Shown here in pieces: positions 16,528-29,102 of a stretch of DNA of 64,000 bases (position 1 is its first letter; each line of letters starts with the position of its first letter). The notes under the pieces are model-generated. The model was not told the origin of the DNA and did not search any database. It saw nothing but the letters and a program-made list of their open reading frames with translations. A program made the translations under genes and the position numbers. The DNA comes from Actinomadura sp. WMMA1423 (GTDB lineage Bacteria > Actinomycetota > Actinomycetes > Streptosporangiales > Streptosporangiaceae), in contig NZ_CP041244.1 of the NCBI RefSeq assembly GCF_006547145.1, positions 248,001 through 312,000 of the forward strand, given 5' to 3'.

Positions 16528-17331
16528 TCACCCGGGCCGGTCCGGCTCGGTGGCGACGGCGGCGGCGATGCCGTCCAGGACCAGGGCGAGGCCACCCTCG
16601 AACGCCTCGCGCGCCGCCTGCTCCAGGTAGGGGACGTCCTCGGCGACGGCGGCGCCGCCCTCGGCGTCCAGCCAGGCCACCAGCGGGAAGCGCTCGGTGA
16701 ACCCGGGCGCCAGCTCCTCCAGGGCGCCGGCCCGGCCGTACCACCACCGCTCCTCCGACAGGCCCGTGTCGCGCACCGCCTGCCGCGACTCGGTGAAGGT
16801 CTGCGCCGCGCCGCGCACCACGCTCGACAGCGCCGACACCGCGCGCCGCACCGACCGCGCCGGCAGCCCGGTGCGGGCCAGCACGCCCAGCAGCGCCTCC
16901 AGCACCCGGTACTCGTTGGGCCCGAGCACCGGGCGCGCCTGTGACACCTGGAGCATCCACGGATGCCGCAGGTAGAACTCCCAGGAGTCCTCCGCCCACC
17001 GGACCAGCGCCGCCCGCCAGCCCTGCCCGGTGTCGTAGCCGCCGGGCAGCTCGGCCAGCGCGCGGTCGTACATCAGGTCCACCAGCTCGGCCTTGCCCGG
17101 CACGTAGGTGTACAGGGCCATCGCCGTGCGGCCCAGGCGCTCGCCGACCGCGCGCATCGACAGCGCCGCCATCCCCTCGGCGTCGGCGACGGCGATCGCG
17201 GTGTCCACGATCACCTCCACGCTCAGCCCCGGCCGCGGCCCCGGACTCCTGCGGGCCGGCTCCGCGCCGCGCCACAGCAGGTCCATCGAGCGGCGCGGGT
17301 CGCCCTGCCCGGCGAAGACGACCAAGCGCAT
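16528..17331 (-). CDS. TetR-family regulator
   Basis: 267 residues. The helix-turn-helix (VDTAIAVADAEGMAALSMRAVGERLGRTAMALYTYV) is followed by a TetR_C_1-type ligand domain (WRAALVRWAEDSWEFYLRHPWMLQV). The first 15 residues may not be translated: an internal Met (MDLLWRG, 17286) is an alternative start. It is divergent from the UvrA-like gene, with an imperfect palindrome around 17351-17368 between them, the usual layout for a repressor of a drug-responsive gene. Confidence 0.86.
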   Translation of the reverse strand: MRLVVFAGQGDPRRSMDLLWRGAEPARRSPGPRPGLSVEVIVDTAIAVADAEGMAALSMRAVGERLGRTAMALYTYVPGKAELVDLMYDRALAELPGGYDTGQGWRAALVRWAEDSWEFYLRHPWMLQVSQARPVLGPNEYRVLEALLGVLARTGLPARSVRRAVSALSSVVRGAAQTFTESRQAVRDTGLSEERWWYGRAGALEELAPGFTERFPLVAWLDAEGGAAVAEDVPYLEQAAREAFEGGLALVLDGIAAAVATEPDRPG

Positions 17332-17406
17332 CTCCTTATGCCATAAACTGCTACAGATCGTAGATCTCTTTACGCCCTAAGATACCAAGCGAGTGAGGAA
17401 GCCCCC

Positions 17407-19716
<2,310 letters not shown>

Positions 19717-19725
19717 ACCGCCGCC

Positions 19726-19750
19726 GGCCCGCCGGGCGCCCCGGCGGGCC
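19726..19750. terminator. Bidirectional hairpin between convergent genes
   Basis: GGCCCGCCGG (19726-19735) pairs fully with CCGGCGGGCC (19741-19750) across a 5-base loop. It lies between the converging UvrA-like and VOC genes and has no T-run on either side. Confidence 0.5.
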
Positions 19751-19768
19751 GCCCGGCGGGCGGAGGGG

Positions 19769-20194
19769 TCAGCGTGGCGCCGCCCGGCCCAGCACCTCCA
19801 GGTAGTGCGGGTTGGACATCACGCCCAGCACGTTGCCGAACGGGTCCACCACCGACGCGGTGCGAAACCCCGTCCCCTCGCCCCGCTCGGTGATCTTGTC
19901 GTGCTCCCGCGCTCCCATCGCCAGCAGCCGCTCCACCGCCGCCTCCAAATCGTCCACGTGCCAGAGCATGATCGCCCCGCCAGGGCCGTCCTCCGGCCCT
20001 CCCGGACGGAACCTGGCGTCGATCAACCCCAGCTCGTGCTCGTAGTCGCCCACCCGGAACTCGTAGTAGGCGGCGCCGCCGTCCGGGCCCGCGACCCGGT
20101 AGTACGGCTGCATCCCCAGCAGCTCGGCGTACCAGTCCTTGGCCGCCTCCATGTCGTCGGCGAAGTAGCTGATGGTGGCGAATCCCCGCAGCAT
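19769..20194 (-). CDS. VOC-family (glyoxalase-like) protein
   Basis: 141 residues from the ATG at 20194, which has a GGGAGG site 6 bases upstream. One vicinal-oxygen-chelate module pair: ATISYFADDMEAAKDWYAELLGM, then YYEFRVGDYEHELGLID and IMLWHVDDLEAAVERLLAMGA, ending SVVDPFGNVLGVM. Members bind metal or sequester drugs; the function here is unknown. It is divergent from the WYL regulator across an inverted repeat. Confidence 0.83.
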   Translation of the reverse strand: MLRGFATISYFADDMEAAKDWYAELLGMQPYYRVAGPDGGAAYYEFRVGDYEHELGLIDARFRPGGPEDGPGGAIMLWHVDDLEAAVERLLAMGAREHDKITERGEGTGFRTASVVDPFGNVLGVMSNPHYLEVLGRAAPR

Positions 20195-20259
20195 GTCGTG
20201 CCTCCCGGTCACCGGGAACCGGACCCTCCGGCCCCGACACCCACGACGCTAGACGGCCA

Positions 20260-20280
20260 ATAGGTCACCCAACGTCCTAT
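20260..20280. promoter_or_regulatory. Inverted repeat in the VOC/WYL intergenic region
   Basis: ATAGG (20260-20264) and CCTAT (20276-20280) flank an 11-base spacer, 12 bases before the WYL regulator ATG. It is a candidate autoregulatory site of the WYL protein. Confidence 0.4.
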
Positions 20281-20292
20281 AGGCGCGGCAGG

Positions 20293-21291
20293 ATGGGAAA
20301 CATGCGCGATCCCTCCGGGCGGCTGCTCCAGCTGCTGTCCCTTCTCCAGACGCCCCGCGAATGGTCGGGCACCGAACTGGCCGAGCGCCTGGACGTCACC
20401 GCCCGCACCATCCGCCGCGACATCGACCGCCTGCGCGACCTCGGCTACCCCGTCCACGCCACGCACGGCAGCACCGGCGGCTACCGGCTCACCGCCGGCG
20501 CCGCGATGCCGCCGCTGCTGCTCGACGACGACGAGGCGACCGCCATCGCGATCGGCCTGCGCACCGCCGCGGCCGGCGCCGTCACCGGCATCGAGGACAC
20601 CTCCCTGCGCGCGCTGGCCAAACTCGAGCAGGTCCTCCCCCACCGCCTGCGGCACCGCGTCGCCGCCCTCACCGAGGCCGCCGTGCCCCTGCCCCCGCAG
20701 GACGGCGCCCCGCCCACCGCCGACCCCGCCGTCCTGGCCCTGCTCGCCGCCGCCTGCCTCACCCGCGAGAAGGTCCGCTTCACCCACACCGCCGCCGACG
20801 GCCGCCGCACCCGCCGGCTGGTCCAGCCGCACCGCCTGGTCACCGCGGGCCGCCGCTGGTACCTGGTCGCCCACGACGAGGACCGCGCCGACTGGCGCAC
20901 CTTCCGCGCCGACCGCATCACGGGCCCGCACCGCACCGGCATGCGCGGCCCCGAACGCGACCTGCCCGGCGGCGCCGACGCCGCCTCCTGGGCCATGGAC
21001 GCCCTGGCCGGCGGATCGGGGACGATCCGCGCGCGGCTGCTGCTGCACGCCCCCATCGAGCAGGCCGCCGAGCACGTCACCGCCTGGCAGGGCGTCCTGG
21101 AACCCGCCGACGAGCGCACCTGCCTCCTGCACACCCGGTCGGACTCGATGCGCTTCCTGGCCTACCGCGTCACGCTGCTGCCCCTGGACTACACCCTGCT
21201 CGACCCGCCCGAACTCGCCGGCCACCTGGCCGCCATCGCCGACCGGGCCACCCGCGCCATCCGCCCCTTCACCGCCCCCGAGCCCACCTGA
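20293..21291 (+). CDS. WYL-domain transcriptional regulator (YafY type)
   Basis: 332 residues. N-terminal DeoR-like helix-turn-helix (LLSLLQTPREWSGTELAERL, TARTIRRDIDRLRDLGYPV), a middle helical part, and a WYL domain around residues 140-215 (RRLVQPHRLVTAGRRWYLVAHDE) followed by a WCX-like C-terminal extension. WYL proteins sense nucleic acids or small ligands and act as activators or repressors. It is divergent from the VOC gene. Confidence 0.88.
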   Translation: MGNMRDPSGRLLQLLSLLQTPREWSGTELAERLDVTARTIRRDIDRLRDLGYPVHATHGSTGGYRLTAGAAMPPLLLDDDEATAIAIGLRTAAAGAVTGIEDTSLRALAKLEQVLPHRLRHRVAALTEAAVPLPPQDGAPPTADPAVLALLAAACLTREKVRFTHTAADGRRTRRLVQPHRLVTAGRRWYLVAHDEDRADWRTFRADRITGPHRTGMRGPERDLPGGADAASWAMDALAGGSGTIRARLLLHAPIEQAAEHVTAWQGVLEPADERTCLLHTRSDSMRFLAYRVTLLPLDYTLLDPPELAGHLAAIADRATRAIRPFTAPEPT

Positions 21292-21343
21292 GCGCCGCCC
21301 GCGGCGGGAGACCCGGTGCGCAGGCCGCCCGCGCGGTCGGTTG

Positions 21344-21862
21344 TCAGGGTTCGCCGGGGGCGGTGTCGATCGAGGTGTCGCCGAGCGACTCCAGGAGCGC
21401 GCGCAGCGCGGAGGCGAGGCGCTCGCGGTCGGCCGGCGGGAGCCCCGCCAGCAGGCGCTCCTCGTTGGCGGCGTGCAGACCGACGACCTCGTCCACGATC
21501 TCCAGGCCGCGCGGTGTCAGCCGGACCCGCACCGACCGCCGGTCCCCGGTGTCGCGCACCCGCTCCACCAGCCCCCTGGCCTGCATCCGGTCGATCCGGT
21601 TGGTGATCGCACCCGAGGTGACCATCGCGGCCCGCAGCAGCGCCCCCGCCGTCAGCTCGTAGGGGGCGCCGTGCCGGCGCAGCGTCGCCAGGACGTCGAA
21701 CTCCCAGCTCTCCAGCCCCCGCGCGGCGAAGAACTCCTTCAGCTCCCGGCCGAGCAGCAGCTGCGCCCGCGAGATCCGCCCGACGACGCCCATCGCCGAC
21801 ACGTCCAGGTCGGGACGCTCGCGGCCCCACTGCGCCAGGATCGCGTCCACCGCGTCCGCCAT
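21344..21862 (-). CDS. MarR-family regulator
   Basis: 172 residues with the MarR winged helix: QLLLGRELKEFFAARGLESWEFDVLATL, then ELTAGALLRAAMVTSGAITNRID and the wing DTGDRRSVRVRLTPRG. A perfect 18-bp palindrome lies 19 bases upstream of the start codon and probably mediates autoregulation. The SDR gene upstream runs in the same direction. Confidence 0.9.
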   Translation of the reverse strand: MADAVDAILAQWGRERPDLDVSAMGVVGRISRAQLLLGRELKEFFAARGLESWEFDVLATLRRHGAPYELTAGALLRAAMVTSGAITNRIDRMQARGLVERVRDTGDRRSVRVRLTPRGLEIVDEVVGLHAANEERLLAGLPPADRERLASALRALLESLGDTSIDTAPGEP

Positions 21863-21880
21863 GTCCCGCCCTCCCGCGAC

Positions 21881-21898
21881 AATCTCAACGTTGAGATT
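21881..21898. promoter_or_regulatory. 18-bp perfect palindrome, MarR operator
   Basis: AATCTCAACGTTGAGATT is symmetric over its whole length. It sits directly upstream of the MarR gene, overlapping where the promoter must be. Size and symmetry fit MarR-family dimer sites. Confidence 0.65.
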
Positions 21899-21991
21899 AC
21901 CGCCCCGGCCGGGCGAGCTCCCGGCAGTGCTCGCCAGCTCGGCCGACGAGGATCGCGAAGCGCATGCCGGTGATCGTCCACCGGCAGTCGA

Positions 21992-22774
21992 TCACGGAGT
22001 GATCGGTCCGAGGAACGTCCCGCCCGAGACGTCGACGGTCTGGCCGGTCACCCACCGGCCCTGCGGGCCCGCCAGGAACCCGACGACGTCCGCGACGTCC
22101 TCGGGCTCGCCCAGCCGCCCCAGCGCGGTGATCGACTCCAGCCCGGCGACCACCTCGGGGATGGAGGTGTAGCCCGCGGTCATGTCGGTGCGCACCGCCC
22201 CGGGCGCGACGGTGTTGACCGTGATGCCGCGCCTGCCGAGCTCGTTGGCCAGCGACGGCGCCATCGACTCCAGCGCGGCCTTGCTGATCGTGTAGCCGAT
22301 CTGGGTGGAGACGGCGAACCGGCTCGCCGTCGAGCCCATGTTGATGATGCGGCCGCCGTCGTTGAGCAGCGCCATCGCGCGCTGGATCACCAGGAACGGC
22401 ACGGCGACGTTGATCTCCAGCAGCCTGCCCAGCTCCGCCGCGGTGAGCTGCGAGATCGGGTTGGTCGAGCTGATGCCGGCGTTGTTGACCAGGATGTCCA
22501 GTCCGGCCCCTCCCCGGCCGGCCTGCGCCAGCCCCGCGGCCAGCTCCTCGAACAGCCGGTCCACCGCGCCGTCCTCCCCGAACCGCGCCCGGATCGCGAA
22601 CGCGCGGCCGCCGGCCTCCTCGATCCGCGCCACGGTCTCCTTGGCCGCCTGCTCGTTGCCGCCGTAGTGGACGGCGACCAGCGCGCCCTCGGCCGCCAGT
22701 CGCAGCGCGACCGCCCGGCCTATCCCCCGCGAGCCGCCCGTCACCAACGCCGTCTTGCCGGTCAGAACGTTCAT
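21992..22774 (-). CDS. Short-chain dehydrogenase/reductase (FabG-like)
   Basis: 260 residues. Classical SDR motifs: NAD(P)-binding TGGSRGIG at residues 12-19, LVNNAG, catalytic Ser in INMGSTAS, YTISK as the YxxxK pair, and the end PEDVADVVGFLAGPQGRWVTGQTVDVSGG. It reduces a carbonyl compound or oxidises an alcohol using NAD(P)(H); the substrate is unknown. Three GCTCACC repeats at 11-bp spacing lie 66-94 bases upstream of its start. The MarR gene follows downstream on the same strand. Confidence 0.88.
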   Translation of the reverse strand: MNVLTGKTALVTGGSRGIGRAVALRLAAEGALVAVHYGGNEQAAKETVARIEEAGGRAFAIRARFGEDGAVDRLFEELAAGLAQAGRGGAGLDILVNNAGISSTNPISQLTAAELGRLLEINVAVPFLVIQRAMALLNDGGRIINMGSTASRFAVSTQIGYTISKAALESMAPSLANELGRRGITVNTVAPGAVRTDMTAGYTSIPEVVAGLESITALGRLGEPEDVADVVGFLAGPQGRWVTGQTVDVSGGTFLGPITP

Positions 22775-22839
22775 CGTGGCTCCCTGTCCAGTGGCCGGTC
22801 CGCGGCGGATCCGGCGATGAACCGACGGTCGCGAAGGGG

Positions 22840-22868
22840 GCTCACCAGATGCTCACCGCGAGCTCACC
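22840..22868. promoter_or_regulatory. Three heptamer direct repeats at 11-bp spacing (SARP-like)
   Basis: GCTCACC occurs perfectly at 22840, 22851 and 22862. Heptamers repeated once per helical turn are the known binding pattern of SARP/OmpR-type activators. A fourth near copy (ACTCACCGTGA) occurs at 22919. The array lies in the 343-base divergent gap 22775-23118 between the SDR and the esterase; I see no gene in that gap. Confidence 0.5.
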
Positions 22869-23118
22869 GTGACGCGTCGATGCCGTCCGGCGGCATCACT
22901 CCACGTTTATAGCCCAGGACTCACCGTGAAATCGTGCAGGGTAACGGCGTCGTCCCCGGAACGCGGCCCGGGGCCGATGCCCCTGGAACCGGCGCGGTCG
23001 CCTCGGACGCGACGAGACCGCTCCCCCGCGCTGCCGGTGCCCGCGCCCTAAATGGTTTGCCCGCACAAGGTGCGCGCGGGGATGCTCTGCCGAAGCGGCA
23101 AGGGAAGGAGACCGCGAG

Positions 23119-24648
23119 GTGGTCGTCACCGCGCCCGGCGAGCCGTCGGGGCCCGAACCTGAAGTCCGCACGGCGGCCGGCGTCCTGCGCGGCCGGCGGG
23201 AGGCGGGCCTGGCGGTCTTCCGCGGCGTCCCGTTCGCCGAGCCGCCGGTCGGCGCCCTGCGCTTCGCCGCGCCTCGGCCGGTGCGCGGCTGGGACGGCGC
23301 GCGCCTGGCCGTCGCCTACGGCCCGCCGCCCCCGCAGTCCGGCGTGCTCGGAGCGTCCCGGGACACCGGCGGGGACGACTGGCTGACGGTCAACGTCTGG
23401 ACGCCGGAACCGGATCCGGCGGCGGCGCTCCCGGTGATGGTGTGGATCCCCGGCGGCGGCTACGTCATGGGCAACGCGGGCCTCCCCGAATACGACGGCG
23501 GGAACCTGGCCGCGAGCGGGACCGTGGTGGTGTCGCTCAGCTACCGCCTCGGCATCGAGGGCTTCGCGCAGATCGACGGGGCCCCGGCCAACCGGGGCCT
23601 GCTCGACCAGGTCGCGGCGCTGCGGTGGGTGCGCGACAACATCCGCGGCTTCGGCGGCGACCCGGACCTGGTCACGGTCTTCGGGCAGTCGGCGGGCGGC
23701 GGCTCGGTCGCCGCGCTGCTCGCCATGCCCCGCGCCGCGGGGCTGTTCCGCCGGGCGGTCGCCCAGAGCGTGCCGGGGACGTTCTTCTCCCCCGAACTGG
23801 CCGCCGACGTCGCCGCCGCCTGCGCCGCCGAACTCGGAGTGCGGCCCACGGTCTCCGGGCTGTCGGCGGTCGAGCCGGACCGGCTTCCCGCGGCGGGCGA
23901 CGCGATCTCCGCCCGGATGGCCCGCCGGCGGGAGCGCTGGGGCCCGATCACCCACCGGCCCATCCCGTTCGCGCCGGTCGTCGACGGCGACGTCCTGCCG
24001 GCGACCCCCTGGCAGGCCCTGGCGGACGGCGCCGCCCGCGACGTCGCGCTCCTGGTCGGGCACACCCGCGACGAGCACCGGCTGTTCAGCCTGATCGACG
24101 GCGTGCTCGGCCAGGTCACCGGCGAGGAGACCGAGACCGCGCTGCGCATGCTCGCGCCCGGACCGGACGGCGCACGCCGGTACCGGGAGGCGTTCCCGGA
24201 CGCGACCGACGAGGAACTGTACGAACTGGTCAACGCCGACTGGCTGTTCCGCATGCCGAGCCTCCGCCTCGCCGACGCGCAGATCGCCGGCGGCGGCCGG
24301 GCCCACCTCTACGAGCTGACCTGGCCCGCTCCCGGAGCGGGCGGGGCCCTCGGCGCCTGCCACGGCCTGGACGTGCCGCTCGTGTTCGGCAACCTGGGCA
24401 GCGGGCAGCCCGCCATGCTGATCGGCGACCCGCCCTCCCCGGCGGCGCGGGAGCTGTCCGCGCGGATACGCGAGGCGTGGACGGCGTTCGCCGCCCACGG
24501 CGACCCGGGCTGGCCCGGCTACGACGCCGAGCACCGCCTCGCCCGCCTGTTCGACACGCCGCCGGTGACCGCCGCGTACCCCGAAGAGGCCTCGCGGCTG
24601 CTGTGGCAGGACCACGCCTTCCCGGCCCTCCCGCTGCTCGCGCGATAG
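23119..24648 (+). CDS. Type-B carboxylesterase
   Basis: 509 residues from a GTG preceded by GGAAGGAG. The carboxylesterase-B fold shows the N-terminal block VFRGVPFAEPPVGALRF, oxyanion-loop VWIPGGGYVMG, the nucleophile elbow GQSAGGGS, acid residue in HTRDEHRLF and catalytic His in GACHGLDVPLVFGN. It hydrolyses carboxyl esters; the substrate is unknown. There is no signal peptide. It lies directly upstream of the rox locus but is separated from it by a terminator-like hairpin. Confidence 0.88.
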   Translation: MVVTAPGEPSGPEPEVRTAAGVLRGRREAGLAVFRGVPFAEPPVGALRFAAPRPVRGWDGARLAVAYGPPPPQSGVLGASRDTGGDDWLTVNVWTPEPDPAAALPVMVWIPGGGYVMGNAGLPEYDGGNLAASGTVVVSLSYRLGIEGFAQIDGAPANRGLLDQVAALRWVRDNIRGFGGDPDLVTVFGQSAGGGSVAALLAMPRAAGLFRRAVAQSVPGTFFSPELAADVAAACAAELGVRPTVSGLSAVEPDRLPAAGDAISARMARRRERWGPITHRPIPFAPVVDGDVLPATPWQALADGAARDVALLVGHTRDEHRLFSLIDGVLGQVTGEETETALRMLAPGPDGARRYREAFPDATDEELYELVNADWLFRMPSLRLADAQIAGGGRAHLYELTWPAPGAGGALGACHGLDVPLVFGNLGSGQPAMLIGDPPSPAARELSARIREAWTAFAAHGDPGWPGYDAEHRLARLFDTPPVTAAYPEEASRLLWQDHAFPALPLLAR

Positions 24649-24654
24649 CGGCCG

Positions 24655-26489
<1,835 letters not shown>

Positions 26490-26504
26490 AGCGCGGCCCG
26501 CCCG

Positions 26505-26563
26505 CCGGTGCCGCCCGTCCCGGTGCCCGTCCCGCCGCGCGGCACCGGCGCGGGCGGCACCGG
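26505..26563. terminator. Long nested hairpin between rox and the NmrA gene
   Basis: CCGGTGCCGCCCG (26505-26517) pairs with CGGGCGGCACCGG (26551-26563). A smaller GGTGCC/GGCACC pair is nested inside. It lies between two convergent genes and fits a bidirectional terminator. Confidence 0.5.
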
Positions 26564-26567
26564 GCGG

Positions 26568-27446
26568 TCAGGCGCCGACGGCCGGCTTGAGCACCTCCCG
26601 GCACCACTGGCGGAAGCCGGTGGGCGTCGTGGCCTGCGGAGTGCGCGGCTGCGCGTTGTAGAGGCCCCGGTCGGCCGCGTCCGCCATGGCCACGATCCCC
26701 CGCGCCCACGCCTCGCTCATCCCATGCCGGACGAGCGCGGCCCTGTGGGCCTCCCCGGAGATCTGCTGGTAGCGGACGGGGCGCTCCAGCACCTCCGTCA
26801 TGATCTGCGCCATGTCGTCGTGGGACAGGTCTTCCGGGCCGAGAAGGGGGACGTCCTCCTGCCCCTCCCAGGAAGCGTCGAGGAGCAGGCCGGCCGCGAC
26901 GGCCGCGATGTCCCGGGTCGCGCAGGTCGGGACCTTGCGGTCGCCGGAGACCGAGGAGAAGAACACGCCCTCGCTCCTGAGGGGCTCGACCTGCCGGAGC
27001 ATGTTCTCCATGAACCCCGGAGCGCACAGGGAGCGGTAGTGAACGCCCGTGCTCTCGATCAGGGCGTCCATGGCGAAGACGGCTGAGATCTGGCCGGCGT
27101 TCCGGGCCGTGCCCCGGCCCAGGCTCGACACGCCGACCACCCGCTGGACGCCCTGGGCCTCGATCGCATCGCACACAGGCCGGGTGAAGTCCATGACGTG
27201 CCCGTGGAGGCTCTCGGCGCGGGGGTTCGGAGGCGCCACCCACAGGACGCGGTCGGCGCCCTCGAACGCCTTGGTGACCACGCCGGTGTCGTCCGCGGCC
27301 CCTTGGACGACCTCCACGCGTTCTCGCACCCGCGCGGGCAGGCGCGAGGGATCACGGGCGATCACCCGGACGGGGCGGTCGGCGTCGAGCACGAGGTCGA
27401 GGACCTGGCTGCCGATCTGGCCGGTGGGAGTGGTGATGACGAGCAC
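26568..27446 (-). CDS. NmrA-like NAD(P)-binding protein
   Basis: 292 residues, atypical SDR of the NmrA/QOR2 group. The nucleotide-binding start is MLVITTPTGQIGSQVLDLVL, followed by VRVIARDPSRLP, VLWVAPPNP, VVGVSSLGRG and the NmrA-type end. There is no YxxxK catalytic pair, so it may be a redox sensor or a quinone reductase. It is divergent from a TetR gene, with two inverted repeats between them, and is probably repressed by it. Confidence 0.83.
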   Translation of the reverse strand: MLVITTPTGQIGSQVLDLVLDADRPVRVIARDPSRLPARVRERVEVVQGAADDTGVVTKAFEGADRVLWVAPPNPRAESLHGHVMDFTRPVCDAIEAQGVQRVVGVSSLGRGTARNAGQISAVFAMDALIESTGVHYRSLCAPGFMENMLRQVEPLRSEGVFFSSVSGDRKVPTCATRDIAAVAAGLLLDASWEGQEDVPLLGPEDLSHDDMAQIMTEVLERPVRYQQISGEAHRAALVRHGMSEAWARGIVAMADAADRGLYNAQPRTPQATTPTGFRQWCREVLKPAVGA

Positions 27447-27476
27447 GAGGCCTCCATGACGACGACTCTAACCGGA

Positions 27477-27532
27477 ACCGGAATACCGCTTCCTCTTTGC
27501 GCCATGCACGGTACCGGAACTACGCTTCCGGT
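27477..27532. promoter_or_regulatory. Two TetR-type operator copies between nmrA-like and tetR genes
   Basis: Site 1, 27513-27532: ACCGGAA, 6 bases, TTCCGGT, perfect arms. Site 2, 27477-27496: ACCGGAA, 6 bases, TTCC plus mismatches. Centres are 36 bp apart. They lie in the 95-base divergent region just before the tetR ATG and would let one TetR control both genes. Confidence 0.65.
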
Positions 27533-27541
27533 TGTCAAGCC

Positions 27542-28120
27542 ATGACCGAGAACACACGGCCCCTGCGCGCCGACGCACGCCGCAACCGCGAGCGGATCAT
27601 GACGTCCGCCGGCGAGCTGTTCGCTCGCCTCGGCCACCGCGCCCAGATGGAGGACATCGCCGCGCACTGCGGCCTCGGCATGGGCACCCTCTACCGGCAC
27701 TTCCCCAACAAGAGGGCGCTGCTGACGGCCATCGTCCAGGAGCGCTTCCACGGCATGGCCGACCTCGCGCGGGCGACGGAGGAGATCGACGACCCGGGCG
27801 AAGCCCTCGAGGCGGTCCTGCGCGGCTACCTCGAGGCCGCGAACGGCGACGCCGGCTTCCAGCTGGCGCTCATGGGCTCCGACGGGCCGCAGTGGGAGGA
27901 CGTCCGGCCGCAGAAGGCCGAGTTCGCCGAGGCCGTCGGCCGCATCATCGACCACGCGGTCTCGTCCGGGCGGGTGCGCGAGGACTTCACCTTCGCCGAC
28001 TTCGCCATGCTCGCCAACGGCGTGATCGCCACCATGTACTTCAAGCCCGGCGGCCTCGCCGACTGGCGCCGCCACCTGCGGATCGTCCTCGACGGCATCC
28101 GCGCCGACGCCCCCGGGTAA
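27542..28120 (+). CDS. TetR-family regulator
   Basis: 192 residues from MTENTRPL. The helix-turn-helix is ERIMTSAGELFARLGHRAQMEDIAAHCGLGMGTLYRHFPNK, a strong TetR match, followed by a short helical ligand domain (TetR_C_33-like). A start 15 codons upstream would run through the operator, so 27542 is preferred. It is likely to repress itself and the NmrA-like gene. Confidence 0.9.
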   Translation: MTENTRPLRADARRNRERIMTSAGELFARLGHRAQMEDIAAHCGLGMGTLYRHFPNKRALLTAIVQERFHGMADLARATEEIDDPGEALEAVLRGYLEAANGDAGFQLALMGSDGPQWEDVRPQKAEFAEAVGRIIDHAVSSGRVREDFTFADFAMLANGVIATMYFKPGGLADWRRHLRIVLDGIRADAPG

Positions 28121-28249
28121 CACCGCCCCCGGACTGCGCACCCGGGGCTCCCCGGCGCCGGTGAGGCACTCTGCCCGGCCGGGAGGTCGGGGGCCTGCCC
28201 CCAACGTGGTCGGCCGGCGGCGTGCGTACGGTGCCGAGCCGCCGAGTGG

Positions 28250-28978
28250 TCACGGCCCCTCGTGGCGGACGACGGAGAAGTCGACCTGGAGCGCGTAGCG
28301 GTGGGCGACGTAGGAACTCACGGTGTACTCCAGCGGAGCGCCGTGCTGGTCCGTGATGGAGCGCGTCTCGACCAGCATCGGAGTGGTGGCGCTCACGTCG
28401 AGTTCGGGTGCGTCGTCATCAGCGGTCCTGGCGGTCAGGACGGACGAGCCAAGGGTCGGATGCAGGCCCAGGCGGCGGAGCGCGTTGTGGAGCGATCCGG
28501 TCTCCAGATCCGCGGTGAGGAGGGCTTCGAGGGCCGCGGGAAAGGCCGCGTGCTCGATGGCGACGGGCAGATCGCCGAAGAGCCGGACGCGGCTGATCGC
28601 GACCACGGCCGCGTCTTCGCCGGACGCGGCCGGGTACAGCGCCGCGGTCTCGGCGGGCGTGGCGGGGCGCAGGCCCGCCTGGAGGACGCGGGAGCGGGGA
28701 GCCGCGCCCGCCGCGCGTGCCTGGTCGTGGAAGCTGAGCAGGGTGCCCACCGGACGGGCGGCGGCGGGCTTGCGGACGAAGCTCCCCCGACCGGGCACGC
28801 GCTCGAGCAGGCCGTCGCGTTCCAGCCCCGCCAGAGCCGCCCGCACGGTCATGCGCGAGACGCCGAACTCCTCGGCCAGCCGAGGCTCGGACGGGAACGG
28901 GTCACCGTCGACCCCGTCGGCCAGCCGGCGGCGCAGTTGCTTCTCGATGCGTTCGTACAGGGGCTGCGGAGCGGCCAT
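28250..28978 (-). CDS. GntR-family regulator of the HutC type
   Basis: 242 residues. GntR winged helix (PLYERIEKQLRRRL, FPSEPRLAEEFGVSRMTVRAALAGLERDGLLERVPGRGSFV) followed by a UTRA ligand domain. It is divergent from deoC across a 124-base region holding an inverted repeat and probably represses the aldolase in response to a sugar or nucleoside intermediate. Confidence 0.9.
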   Translation of the reverse strand: MAAPQPLYERIEKQLRRRLADGVDGDPFPSEPRLAEEFGVSRMTVRAALAGLERDGLLERVPGRGSFVRKPAAARPVGTLLSFHDQARAAGAAPRSRVLQAGLRPATPAETAALYPAASGEDAAVVAISRVRLFGDLPVAIEHAAFPAALEALLTADLETGSLHNALRRLGLHPTLGSSVLTARTADDDAPELDVSATTPMLVETRSITDQHGAPLEYTVSSYVAHRYALQVDFSVVRHEGP

Positions 28979-29055
28979 GGCGGGGCTTCTTCCTCCGGGT
29001 CCGGGACGGTTCGATCGAGCGCCGCGTACGCGGGCCTCTCACCATCGTCCTCATC

Positions 29056-29074
29056 TGTGTAGGCTGTCTATACA
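29056..29074. promoter_or_regulatory. GntR-type inverted repeat upstream of deoC
   Basis: TGTGTAG (29056-29062) and CTATACA (29068-29074) form 7-base arms with one mismatch around a 5-base spacer. The site is 28 bases upstream of the deoC ATG, in the region shared with the gntR gene. Confidence 0.55.
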
Positions 29075-29102
29075 ATACCTCCGTTGACCAAAGGGGAACG
29101 CC

